DNA of 64,000 nucleotides from Vandiemenella viatica (lineage: Eukaryota; Arthropoda; Insecta; Orthoptera; Morabidae), in assembly GCA_031002005.1 (NCBI GenBank), contig CM061919.1:30841088-30905087 (forward strand), given 5' to 3'. Of the stretch, positions 30,735 to 41,040 are shown piece after piece. Both the position numbers and the translations under genes were made by a program. A model generated the notes under the pieces. The model made no database searches, had not been told where the DNA came from, and saw only the letters and a program-made list of their open reading frames with translations. How positions within the stretch are numbered: the stretch's first letter is position 1; each line of letters starts with the position of its first letter.

Positions 30735-31626
30735 CTGTAAAATATAAGATATGTAGATATTATGGGTGAAAAACATGTTTTATATGGATTACACTTAAAG
30801 ATTCCAATAGTTTAAAAAAATGGCAATAAACATGTTCACCTAATAAAAATATAATAGCCATGGTTTTATCTCAAAATTCTCTGTATCTAATCCTTATTCC
30901 TATTTCAGATGTGATTCTTGAGGGTCTATAAGTCCCATGTTTGGCAAAAAGAGGAAAACTGGAATTGATTTTACAAAGGTGATTAAATGTTAGCTGTGTT
31001 AAATTTCATCATCATTGACATTTCATTAGGATTTCAGATTCCTTTTTATTTTCTTACGATTTGTGTTTCCTTTACATGTGAAAAATCAATCTATCAGCAG
31101 GCTCACTCCTCCAAATCAATAACTACTAGCAGTGTTGATGCTGACATCACCTATAGCTAACACCTCTCCTCTGACTAATTAACAGTGGCCAGAGATACTG
31201 TTAGACTCAACATTGTGAGAGCAATTTAATAGCTAAGCAAATGAAACGAAATATATAGCCAGAATACTTTCATTAAGTTTGTTTTACATACCATTTCATT
31301 TTAAATTAAATATGTCAAATATATGGTACAACTTTATGGCTGAAAAAATATGGAAAAAATTGTACTATGTATTTTATGTGATATGCTGCTCAGCAATCAT
31401 TAGGTATGCGTGTATGTATTTGCATTAGACTTGAGTTAAATCAGACTTTTGATTTTTTAATAGCTTGCCATTACCAGTATTTTTTTTTTTTTAACTTGGG
31501 TGAATGTTTCCTGTTGCTGGGTCATTACATTATTTACTCGGCCATTTTTAGCAAAACTGTCTCTGTCTTGAAGGCCAATGATCAGGTTCAATTCAGATCA
31601 GCTCACACTCCAGGATTTCAATGCTA
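30735..31626 (-). other. Probable upstream intron of the host gene
   Basis: Begins (on the minus strand, ends) with a good acceptor. The rest is AT-rich with no readable exon on either strand. T-rich runs lie near 31,480. Confidence 0.4.
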
Positions 31627-32150
31627 GGATTCACACTAGTGGTCAGGTCAGGTAAAATAAAAAATTTTACGCATTATTTTTTACTGTCGGTTTAACAAAG
31701 TACTTGATTGTTAACAAAGAAAAGAGAATAACTCTTACTCTCAAAATTTTCAACATGAATAGTAAATATATCATAATAATATAAAATAATTAACTTGCTG
31801 CAATAATTCTACATGTTGGACAATAGTTTGCAAGTTTATAATTTTTATGTGCTTACATTGTAGGCATTTTATAAAATCTCTGTCCACAGTGCAGTTTTGT
31901 TAGACGAATCACAATATTTTTATAATTAAAATTATATAAAAAAAAACTAGAAGTTATGAGATGCACTAGCAATCTGATCCATTCAGGTCAGGTCTTGACC
32001 GTTGTTGATTGGTGGCGGCAAAATCTTCAGGTTGACCTGTCTTTCCCTGATCTGACCAGTCTATGCAATGTAGTGAGAATGTTCTCATTGGATTTCATGT
32101 ATAGCTATTTTGTTCTTTGCCCTGACCTGACTTAATCAAAAGTGTGAACC
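31627..32150. mobile_element. Non-autonomous inverted-repeat (MITE-like) element
   Basis: The left end reads GGATTCACAC, then GGTCAGGTCAGG. The right end (32,115-32,150) is its imperfect complement, CCTGACCTGA then AGTGTGAACC. The total is about 524 bp with no coding frame. Several GTCAGGTC/GACCTGAC words inside suggest subterminal repeats. No convincing target duplication was found. Confidence 0.55.
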
Positions 32151-32309
32151 AGTATTTAGATTGAAAGCAACTTTGTATTTTAGTCAGATCAGATTATCCT
32201 GTCATGACCCTAGACCCTAAAAAAACAGATATATTATAGATCTGTGACCATACTGAAAATAGACTTACACTGGCATATTTATGAAAATGGAAATGTATAT
32301 ATTTGTTTT

Positions 32310-32545
32310 TTACCCCCTTATGGCTTTACGCCTTGTCGACGTCATTAGAGGTGGGAAAGGCCTGAGCCAAGGAACAAGAATGAATTTGGCCATGGTATTT
32401 TTGAAGGAACCATCCCAGCATTTGCATGCAGTGATTTGGGGAAACCATGGAAAACCCAAATCTGGAGTTGCGGACAGAGATTCGAACCACTGTCCTCCCG
32501 AATGCGAAGACAGAACTTTAACTGTTCTCTCACCATGCTCAGTGT
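32310..32545 (-). repeat. tRNA-derived SINE, copy 1
   Basis: On the minus strand the head contains a Pol III B box (GTGGTTCGAATC at about 32,480), followed by a body with CCATGGTTTCCCCAAATCAC, CCAAATTCATTC and a tail CGTCGACAAGGCGTAAAGCC. The same order occurs at 37.4, 38.8 and 42.9 kb, always on the minus strand. Confidence 0.65.
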
Positions 32546-32771
32546 GCATATTTTTATGTTCTTTAAACAAATCAAAAGTTTTAACCAATCTTGATGAAAC
32601 TCTGCACACTTATGCTTTAAAATAAGATTAAAAATAATGTAAATACTTGGTTTTCAAAAACCAACCCCCTCCCCCTGACACCCCCAATGAAGAAAAGATA
32701 CACATCCGATAGGACAGGTTTTTCAAATATCTTACAAACATAATTACCTAGTCTTTCTCGGCATTGAGAAT

Positions 32772-33681
32772 ATAAATAATGTTCTCGGGTGACTAGCCGA
32801 GTTATATGAGTGTTATAGTTACAAGATATTTCGGCGCTCTCAATCGTCGGCGTCATCTTCTGGTGAAGTGAGGTCAGGAACGTGCGAAGTTGCTGAGCTA
32901 GACCAGATTACCGCTGCTAACCTCTGATTGGTCAGCTGTGGAACCAGTCGTAGCAGGGGTCAAATCTCGTTGCGGCTTGAATCGATGCCAAGGTGGAGTT
33001 ACGGCTAGATTTGACGTCCATTTTTACATGGCATGTAGTGGACGGGCTTAAATTCATCGCTCCTTCGAAGATGATATCCGAAAACAAAGCATTCACCATA
33101 AATTGTTTATCAAACTGATGGGTCAACACGGATCCATTGCGGGCCTCATATTGAGCCATGCTGCCACGTGATTGGTCAGATTTGTAACCAATCGTAGCCG
33201 GGGTCCTGGCTCGTATCAACACATCGTTCGATAGAAGGAAAAATCAGAAGGCAAAAACTTTCCTGTAAGCTGATCATTAATGCCTGAGTAACAAATTGCT
33301 CGCTTATGTTACTACCGAACTTCCCGTTGATCTGGATGCGCCGTGTAATGCGTCCCGGTCTCGCTGTCGACGAATAGTATTGATGATTGGCGTCCAGGCT
33401 TCACTCAGCTGGTACCCGCTGTCGCGGTTGACGAGGTTAGACGCGAGACGAATTTCTACTGCTTCCGTAAGGATGCTGTTCCAGAAGCTCCCAGTATGCG
33501 CCAGTACTCTGGTATTTTCGAAATCAAAACCATGGCCATGTTTGAGGCTGTGTTCCGCCACCGCAGACTTGTCTTTCTGCCCCAGACGAACGTGTCGTGC
33601 ATGTTCTAGACAACGTTGGTGAACACACCGCACCGTTTGGCCAATGTAGATCTTTCCACATTCACAACTAATGCTATATAA
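32772..33681 (-). mobile_element. Penelope-type element, 5'-truncated, with GIY-YIG domain
   Basis: The minus-strand frame starts in the middle of the endonuclease at 33,675 with SISCECGKIYIGQTVRC (GIY lost to truncation, YIG kept). It continues HARHVRLGQKDKSAVAEHSL, GHGFDFENTRV and EAVEIRLASNLVNRDSGYQL to a stop at 33,304. This is the Penelope-clade C-terminus, and the surviving part has no frameshift. Below it lies about 530 bp of 3' non-coding DNA with a direct repeat (GGCTACGATTGGTT near 33,200 and GCTACGACTGGTTC near 32,945) and an end with GAAGATGACGCC, then GCGCCGAAATATC. A 19-bp word (CCGAGAACATTATTTATAT) flanks the copy in inverted orientation at 32,771-32,789 and 33,681-33,699. Confidence 0.8.
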
Positions 33682-33699
33682 CCGAGAACATTATTTATA

Positions 33700-34007
33700 T
33701 CTTAAAAACAATACATAAATCATCCAAAGTGGATGGTGATGGAGAATGTTTATGACAATCAAATCAAATGGGGAAAACAATAGAACTTTCAGATACAGCA
33801 CATGAGAAACTCTGCTATTTTGTAATATTTACAGTCTAAGAAGAGCCGTAAGTTGCCAATGTTGAAGAAAGAGGAGTTGCATGGCATATAAAATACAAAA
33901 AGCCTTGCTAAGAATACCACGGGCATATGTGCTGAGTTAACAATGTGCATCAATCTCCTATTTTCATAAATAAGGTTGTAAATCAAAATATTATCTCTCG
34001 TTTTCTT
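33700..34007. other. No firm gene; one weak exon-like frame
   Basis: TTTGTAATATTTACAG at about 33,818-33,833 could be a plus-strand acceptor leading into a short basic frame (SKKSRKLPMLKKEELHGI, then stop). With no partner exon this is not enough for a call. Confidence 0.2.
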
Positions 34008-34168
34008 ATTTCACCGCAACCATACTTCCTTCAACTTGGTATGTGGTGGGCCTATTTACATTTCCTTCAAGTTTTATTAATCTTATCTTATTATGGAAAG
34101 CAACGATCAATCAGATTCATCACTCAAGTTGAAGGAAGGAGGGCTACAGTGAGAAAAAATACTAAACA
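34008..34168. repeat. Small imperfect inverted-repeat element
   Basis: CTTCCTTCAACTTGG (about 34,025) and CAAGTTGAAGGAAGG (about 34,126) are the cores of arms of about 30 bp that remain complementary with mismatches further out (TTTCACCGCAACC against its counterpart). No coding content. Confidence 0.4.
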
Positions 34169-34259
34169 AAAAACTACCATTATTGGTTGCAAGTGCGTGG
34201 TCTAACCATGCAAGTGGTGAGGCAGGAGTAGTACGTATTTCATTTAAACAGCTGTAATA

Positions 34260-34700
34260 ACATTTACAGGTTTACACAGAACACCATGGTAATACTTGGG
34301 ACAGTCTTCTTTGTTTACAATTTAATAACGGAATGGAAGAAGAATTTTGATCTTAACTTGAAGAAAAGCTGTATAGCACCCGAGAAATACATGTTAGGTT
34401 CCTAATGGGAGACTTCAATGCTCAGATTGGATTTTTTTTTTAGGAAGGTAATGGGAGAATACACAGCTCACCAAAGGGCAAACAGAAATGGTTATATACT
34501 GACAGATGTCTGTGAAAAGTTTAACATGAAAATAACGTTCATTCACTTCAAGAAGACCCCATAGCAGATGAAGATTTGGCAGTGATATGATAGTTTCAAA
34601 TTGATCACATAGTTTCTACCAATTCATGAGAAGTAATGAACCTCAAAGTACAGAGGCCGGCTTACACAACTCATACCACTATCTGAAAAGGGTCAAAGCG
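34260..34700 (+). mobile_element. LINE endonuclease fragment (RTE-like)
   Basis: The frame pieces read FLMGDFNAQIG (about 34,400), interrupted by a T run, then YTAHQRANRNGYILTDVCEK and FNMKITFIHFKK, then QIDHIVSTNS (about 34,600). These are the GDFN, internal and DHxxV blocks of an AP-type LINE endonuclease in the right order. Stops and a frame change break it, and there is no reverse transcriptase downstream because a mariner-family copy follows at once. Confidence 0.65.
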
Positions 34701-34719
34701 GAATCTCAAAAAGTTTTTT

Positions 34720-35626
34720 TTTTTTTCCATACCTTTTCATAGGCGTTCAATATTTCCCCCCTTGCAGTGTCCCATCCAGTTGGTAAATGAAGTTGTTCGA
34801 ATCAGTCTCCAACTGTGGGAAAAGAAAGTTCTCAAGCATATGTGCTTCCTGTAACAGTGTTCTTGGCAAAGAATAATGGACAGTACACCTTTTCCTGCGA
34901 AACTGCACAAAACACATTCAATTTTGGAGAGTCCCTCTCAAGTTTTACAACTTTATTGGTTGTTCCATACCCCATATTTTCATATTATGACAGTTCACCT
35001 TACCATTCAAATGGAATGTTGCCTCGTCACTAAACACTAAGCATGGAAGAAAACTGTCATCCTCCATCTTGCCAAGAATGAAATTACGGAACTCCACTCG
35101 CTGATGTTTGTCACCTTCACAAAGTATGGTTTCATGTGTAAACATCGATGCAACACATGCCAAATGAACATCGGGGTCATGTTGAGCTGTGGAGCTGCAT
35201 GGCGAATGGATATCTACGGATTCCTTGTGAATGTATGGCGGATGCGTTGAACATCTGCATCAGATACTCGGGGGCGGCCCGGCGATTTGCCTTTACACAA
35301 ACAACCTGTTTCTCGGAATTGTTCATGCCAGCGACTAATGCTCTGTGCTGTAGGAAGATCCACACCATACCTAGTATGAAAGTCATGCTGTATAGTTGTT
35401 ACTGACTTGCACTGTACAAAAAGTAGAACACAAAACACTATCTGTTGTTCTAATGCCATTTTCACTAAAACTGAAGTGGGTGCACACTGCTGCTACCTAA
35501 TGGGAACCATGTAAAACTCGACAGTTTACTCTTTCCAACAGTAAGTTATTCATGCACATATCTGAAATAACATAACAGTTAGATTTTTTAAATTGGATGA
35601 TTTTTTTTTTATACACCCTGTATGAT
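34720..35626 (-). mobile_element. IS630/mariner-type transposon with DUF4817-like HTH, 3'-truncated
   Basis: The minus-strand frame at 35,214-35,465 starts MKMALEQQIVFC and carries a helix-turn-helix domain (CKSVTTIQHDFHTRYGVDLP, then SISRWHEQFRETGCL, GKSPGRPRVSDADV), typical of the DUF4817 N-terminus. Downstream pieces follow in changing frames: VNCHNMKIWGMEQP, then SPKLNVFCAVSQEKVYCPLF in the DDE domain. The right end has a TACAGGGTGTATAAAAAAAA terminus at about 35,606-35,625. The left end is lost near 34,720 before the catalytic C-terminus. A related copy lies at 37,830-38,690. Confidence 0.65.
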
Positions 35627-37000
35627 AAGCATAGTTAATATATGTGTACAAATGCATTATTAAATAAAAAATAAATTTGCATATGTGTGTGTACATGAAA
35701 TCGGATTGAAGCCAACTATCTGACGTATATTCCCAGCATTGAGATACTCTGTAGTCTTTGGTCAAATAAAACAATGGCATAGATTGGAGATTAAACTTTG
35801 AACTTAGAAAGGAACATTTTGAAAAGGTGTATTTCCTATATAATAGACAATTCGACATCCTAACGGATAATTCGAATTGAATTTAGTATCGCCTAATGGT
35901 TTGTCCCAAAAATAAAAAGTAAATTGGATTGGTAGACAATAAAAGATAGTACATTTTATTACTTTTTTTTTTTACATTCAGATATTCACACCTACTTCTA
36001 CACATAGAACACTGAGAGGTCAGATTGAGAGACAAACAAGATGGAATACCTATTTGCATGAAGTTCAAAATGATAATAGACCAAATTTAAATAGTGCAAT
36101 TAGCACACAAAATGATTAAATTATTTTGATGGGTACATTTTAATACATACTAAATGTCATTCCAAGAATTTTTACTAGTTTTGAATTTACAATGCAGGCT
36201 TTTCAATGCGAAACATTTCAGGGGAAATGACTGCATTTACTTAATGTTGTCATAAGGGTAAAGCAGTATTACTGGCCTTAGGTCAAAAAGAATATTTCAA
36301 AACATTCTATGATGGACTAAATTCAAATGAACTATCGATAAACAAAAAGTCAAAAAATTAATTTGAAAACATTTGTAATTACAATTCATCATTTGCTATG
36401 GTTAGTTTAGAAGCTAAAATTTCTGATATAGTAACTCATGGAGTGTATCATTTTAATTTTATAGGTATTGCAGCGAATCAAGGCAAACAACACAAGCCAA
36501 TGACGTATTGGTACACGCCCGCAGCCGATGACATGAATGTATACAGTATATAATTTATCTATGTTCACAGCAAACGCAATAGAACAAATTTTTTAAAAAG
36601 TATATAACAATGAATATTAATCTTTTACAAAAGAATCTAAATAACTTAATGGATTGCGGTCGAATTTCGACCACTGGGCTATCACTAGTATTAATTATTA
36701 GTTGTTTTTTCTTAATTTAATTAGATTTTTCTTATACACTTTCGGCAGTGATACAATTGTTACAGTAAGCTAACAAATATCTACATTACATCATTTTAAA
36801 GATAATGAATGTTATTTGATGAAAATTGTACTCAAGTCAGAGAAGAAACGAATTGCTAAAATACTGCATTCAACGTGTCATTTTTGATGGGCTTATAAGA
36901 TATTTACATCCAATATAGTTATTTGAAGTCACTGTTATACTGGAAGGAATGATTTGACAAAAAAACTGAAATAAAGACATGTACTACATTTAAATCAATA
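35627..37000. other. No recognisable gene
   Basis: AT-rich DNA. A palindromic GGTCGAATTTCGACC lies near 36,659. I found no domain, terminal repeat pair or spliced exon. Confidence 0.5.
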
Positions 37001-37015
37001 AATTAATTATTAGAA

Positions 37016-37230
37016 TCTGAACCACAGAATGAAGGAGTACTAGCGACGGAGCAAGAAAACTCTGAAGAGGAAATGAAGGTGCATAACTTTACTCTATAGA
37101 TGGCTGAAATGAGAAAGGAAAAAACTGCTAAATTTCAGGTTATAAAAACAGAGAGATCTGAATAAATTTTTACGAGCATCCGCAGACAACCCAACCACAT
37201 GAATGATGGTTTTGATGATCACTAGCAGAG
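37016..37230 (+). other. Weak gag-like charged frames
   Basis: The reading ESEPQNEGVLATEQENSEEE, followed after a stop by MAEMRKEKTAKFQVIKTERSE, resembles in composition the Gag-like part of the LTR element at 14.8-15.1 kb. No LTR is nearby. It may be an LTR-element scrap or chance. Confidence 0.25.
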
Positions 37231-37424
37231 GTGGTGTGGATGTCAAAAACAAATATCTGTTCAAATGTGTAAGACTATAACCAAAACTATTGTGTTTTTT
37301 GTGTTTGTATAATGATTATTGTTGCTGTAGTCTTCCTACTTTAAACTTTGGTGAGTAATGGATATATTTTATATATCCATTCCTTATTAATATCATATCA
37401 CAGAATTTCTTCCTCCTAGATTTT

Positions 37425-37620
37425 TGTGGATATCAAGGTTATTAGGAACAGTAGGGTAGTGGTGGTCAAAGAGCAAGAAGGAATTTGGCAATAGCCTTTT
37501 TGATAACACCATCTTGGCATTTGCTTGGAATGATTACAGGAAACTATGGAAAGTAAAAATCTGAAAGTCCTTTCAAATTCCAGGCTTTGAGCGTTACCAC
37601 TCAACCACCAGTCTAATACT
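37425..37620 (-). repeat. tRNA-derived SINE, copy 2
   Basis: On the minus strand it opens with a tRNA-like A box (GGTGGTTGAGTGGTAACGCT at about 37,590). The family body follows: CCATAGTTTCCTGTAATCAT, GCAAATGCCAAGATGG and GCCAAATTCCTTC. Confidence 0.6.
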
Positions 37621-37777
37621 ATTCCTGCTCCATTGTTATTACAATTCCATATAAAGGCCATCTAGTGCATAAGTGCAGGCTTGGAACACTTTATTCCTTG
37701 TGCACATATAGGACATTTTAAAACAAATATTGAGGTTGTGATATTTATTAATTGACTAAAAATTATAAATGATACAT

Positions 37778-37779
<2 letters not shown>

Positions 37780-37817
<38 letters not shown>
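37780..37817. repeat. (AT)n microsatellite
   Basis: About 18 AT units at the left flank of a mariner-family relic. Confidence 0.9.
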
Positions 37818-37819
<2 letters not shown>

Positions 37820-37829
37820 AACTACAAAT

Positions 37830-38690
37830 CTTTGACATAAGCACCATTTATCATATGGCACACATCCAGTCAGCATGAAAGTTCTTCCCATACCTTGATC
37901 AGTGTGGCTGAAACAACTGATGCGACAACTGTTTTAATCCTGTTTCTTAAGTCAGGTAGGTCAGCTGGCAAAGGAGATACAATGCAAACCCCAAAGATAA
38001 AAACTGAATGGCGTCAGATCAGGTGAATGTAGAGGCCACGTGAAACAAGACCTATCATCCGGCACATCCAGCGGTTGGGTACAACCTCATTTAACTGATC
38101 GTATACCGAGTTATGCCAGTGAGGAATTGCACCATCTCGTTGCAAAATCAAGTTCTCTGGTCATCCTGAAGTTGAGGAAAGAGCCATTGTTGTAGCACAT
38201 TAAGATAAGAAACACCATTACAGATGCTTCGCTAGAAAAGAAAGGCTGATAAACTTTTGGCTGATATTTGGCACAAAAAGCATTCAGTTTTGGGGAGTCT
38301 TGTTGCAAGTTGTCACGTAAACAATAGTCTGTATGCTTTATAGTTTGTAATAGCTGTAGACAATGGGGACATAGATGTAAGCATTTCCTTCAAACTCTCC
38401 ATCACTGGAATTCCTAAGAAATTCTTGGGGTTATACGTGAAATAATTTCTCACTCGTTCAACACATTTGAAATCAGGCTTGGTTATCCTGTACTCTACCT
38501 TTCACAAAGACAGCTAGTGTCTTCAAACTGATGATACCATCTACAGATGTTGCTATCATTTGGAGGACTGCAATGGAACTTAATATGGAATACTTGTTCA
38601 ACTGTACAGATTCACAACTTGCAAAAAGTAGAACAGAAAAAGCTTTCTGTTAAGTAGTCACTATCTTTACTACAAGCAATTTTTAGCTGA
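37830..38690 (-). mobile_element. IS630/mariner-type transposon with DUF4817-like HTH, second copy
   Basis: Minus-strand frames at 38,690-38,500 parallel the N-terminus of the 35 kb copy (AFSVLLFASCESVQLNKYS). At 38,111-38,308 they read QQDSPKLNAFCAKYQPKVY, then PFFSSEASV, the same DDE-region block as VIRDSPKLN-type proteins. Further left, a catalytic-box remnant (SDLTPFSFYLWG-like) can be followed in a third frame. Many stops. The two copies share strand and domain order but differ greatly, so they are old or distinct families. Confidence 0.55.
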
Positions 38691-38824
38691 AAATAGAGGA
38701 AACACTGCATGCACATGCATACAACAAAATTGTTTGATGTGCAAATAATAAAAATTCTGCAAAGCCTCAAAACCCTGATATGACACAAAGGAAAAGAAAT
38801 CAGCTTTTAGACAATGTAAATAAA

Positions 38825-39060
38825 AGGCTTTTTGTTTTTACTTAAGGTTTATGCCTCATCAATATCAGTGTCATTGGGGGGAGGGGATGGAGGAAGGAGG
38901 ACTGGGGAGAGTAACAGGAAGGAATTTGGCATTGGCTTTTCTGAAGAAAGCATCTCAGCATTCGCCTGGAGTGCTTTGATGAAACTATCGAAAAGCCAAA
39001 TCTGGAAAGCCGGATGACGATTCCATACCACCTCCTACTGAATGCGACAGCAGCGAAGGG
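38825..39060 (-). repeat. tRNA-derived SINE, copy 3
   Basis: Matches the family in order: the tail near 38,845 (TTTATGCCTCATCAATATCA), the body GGAAGGAATTTGGCATTGGC and CATCTCAGCATTCGCCTGGA, and AAAAGCCAAATCTGGAAAGC toward the tRNA-like head. The B box is eroded (ACGATTCCATACCA). Confidence 0.6.
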
Positions 39061-39173
39061 TTACAAAATACACATATCACCCACAAAATTTGATGGTAGT
39101 AGCACTGCGATGAACACGCTACATAGGAGATGAACATAACTCTACAATATTATGGTTTAAAATTTTATTGATG

Positions 39174-39296
39174 CAGAGGAATGGGCCATTTGGCAAAGCA
39201 GGTGAACACACAAGGGTTACTGCATGACAGGAGTCATACAGTAGGCCGCACTGTGTGCACACCTTTCTTGCAAAATGGCCCATCCCTCTCTGTGTG
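39174..39296. mobile_element. Miniature inverted-repeat element, about 120 bp
   Basis: The left arm (CAGAGGAATGGGCCATTTGG at 39,174) and the right arm (AAAATGGCCCATCCCTCTCT, ending about 39,294) are complementary over about 22 bp with small mismatches. The short centre contains GCATGACAGGAGTCATACAG. Nothing is coded. Confidence 0.6.
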
Positions 39297-39309
39297 AATA
39301 TATGAGAGT

Positions 39310-40060
39310 GGCGCAGAAACTAATACACCACATTTTTTTCTTATGTGATTATTTATTGAGTACAATGAACATTATACACAAGAAAGAATTTTGTTTCTTC
39401 TACATTCCCTATTTTTCCAAGTAATCTCCTTATCATTCTATGGCCTTCCTCCAGTGAGACACAAGAGAGTGTATGCCCTGGCTGTACCACACCTTGTTCT
39501 GTTCACGAAGCCATTTCTTCACTGTGCGAATCTCCACTTCGTCATCATCAAAATGTCTCCCACGAATGACATTGTTCAATGGCCCAAACAAGTGAAAGTC
39601 TGAGTGAGCCAGGTCAGGGCTATAGGGTAAATGGGGTAAAACAGTCCAACCCTGCTTGCTGATGTCCTCAAACGTCCTCAAACATGTGTGAGGGCAAGCG
39701 TTGTCATGTTGAAGCAAACAATCACCTTGGTTGTTATGGCGTCCAAGTAGCTGGAATCGCTTCTTGAGTTTAATTAATGTGTTTACATATGCCTCAGAAT
39801 TAATGGTGGTGCCTCTCGGCATCACATTAATGAATATGACACCATCACAGTACCAAAACACAGTGATCATGACATTACCAGCGGAAGCAGTTGCTTTGAA
39901 TTTTTTTCTTCCGTGGAGAGTCAGGATGGTGCCATTCCATCAATTGTTTCGGACTCAAAATGGTGAACCAAGGTATCATCACCTGTCACAATCCGGAACA
40001 AGAAGGCCTCCCCCTCAGGTTTAAAATGTTGCAGAACCTCAGAAGAAATGTTTTTTCTCA
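39310..40060 (-). pseudogene. mariner transposase, N-terminally truncated
   Basis: The minus-strand frame 39,433-39,870 holds the catalytic core: VFWYCDGVIFINVMPRGTT, LLQHDNACPHT with the second Asp, then 34 residues to the third Asp in YSPDLAHSDFHLFG (DD34D spacing). The end reads WYSQGIHSLVSHWRKAIE. Upstream in another frame lies RIVTGDDTLVHHFE with the first Asp (about 39,990). The helix-turn-helix N-terminus is missing beyond 40,060. At the left, GTGGCGCAGAAACTAATACA (39,310) looks like the terminal repeat of this family. The triad residues survive, but the frameshift and truncation make it dead. Confidence 0.8.
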
Positions 40061-40329
40061 GAGTTTTGTGTGCCAGTTGGCAAAGGAGGTGTGTACTCAC
40101 AGTGGCTTAACAAATGACTAGCCCATTTTTGGAAAATAGGGTGGAAGTAGGCATGGAGGTAGTTGAATAAAACAAAGTAAGTTATTGGTACCAATGGAAA
40201 AGCAATTTCACTGGTGGAGGTGGAACAACTGAATAGATGCAAACCCATAAGTAAGTTAACTCATAAGCAAACACATAAACACAGGAGTGACAACAGAAAC
40301 GCACACAAATAATAAATAAATGAACAGTG

Positions 40330-41040
40330 AGTGGCAGGTTTAGTCTTATTGGAAGTTGAAGGCAGTTGGATTCCTCGAGTCCATGATATGTTGGTACACT
40401 TCATATTAATAAAGTTCAGAAATGGTTTATATGGAAAAACTCTTGACAGCTGCTACAGTAAAAAAGTTGTTGAGTTTGAGAGAGTTGTGGAAATTGGCAT
40501 GCTTTATCACTGGATGGTCTCAGTTGGAGGTACAGACTGTCCCTATGGCCATTCATTCTGAATTAAAGTGGGTTGATGTTTAGGCATATATAAGAACTAG
40601 TGCAACAGAGTTAGGAAAGTGTTTATGTCCAACGATGGGAAAAATGAGCCTGCAGTCGGACTGGTATATGTCGTGGAAGCCTGATGCATGCTAGAAGTTT
40701 AGCAACAATCTGTGTTGCATGGAAAGGATCCATGTGGTAGTTTAGGAGAATCAGAAGTGGATTGGGTGGTCTCCTGAAGTTTGTGCAGGGGGCTGTGGGT
40801 AGTTTTTCTGGAAAGGAGCATAAGAAAGCATGCCTTCGTCAAAGCCTTGATTCTTATCATGGCTTGTAATTAAGAATTTTTCCAATGTTTGTACTGGGTA
40901 TTTAGAAACAATGATCGTCAGTTCCTGGATCAACTGGGGGAAATTTAAGTGTAGCCTCCGTCTGTGATTTGTTATGTATTCTATGAAAAGCGTATTTTTG
41001 TTTGCAAAGTGTATAATTTATGAGACGAATATTGGAGACT
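40330..41040 (-). mobile_element. Penelope-like element relic (tandem partner 1)
   Basis: On the minus strand the reading HGSFPCNTDCC, then TYTSPTAGSFF (about 40,735-40,640), parallels the Cys motif and TFTNPVTGESF block of the endonuclease at 25.0 kb. RMNGHR is still visible near 40,565. Upstream (40,751-41,040) are weak frames such as YPVQTLEKFLITSHDKNQGF. The copy is very decayed. Confidence 0.5.

Noticed and set aside
37016..37090. Plus-strand exon between TTATTAG and AAG-GTGCAT
   Set aside because: Splice-like ends are present but there is no partner exon, and the sequence looks like a Gag-type scrap.
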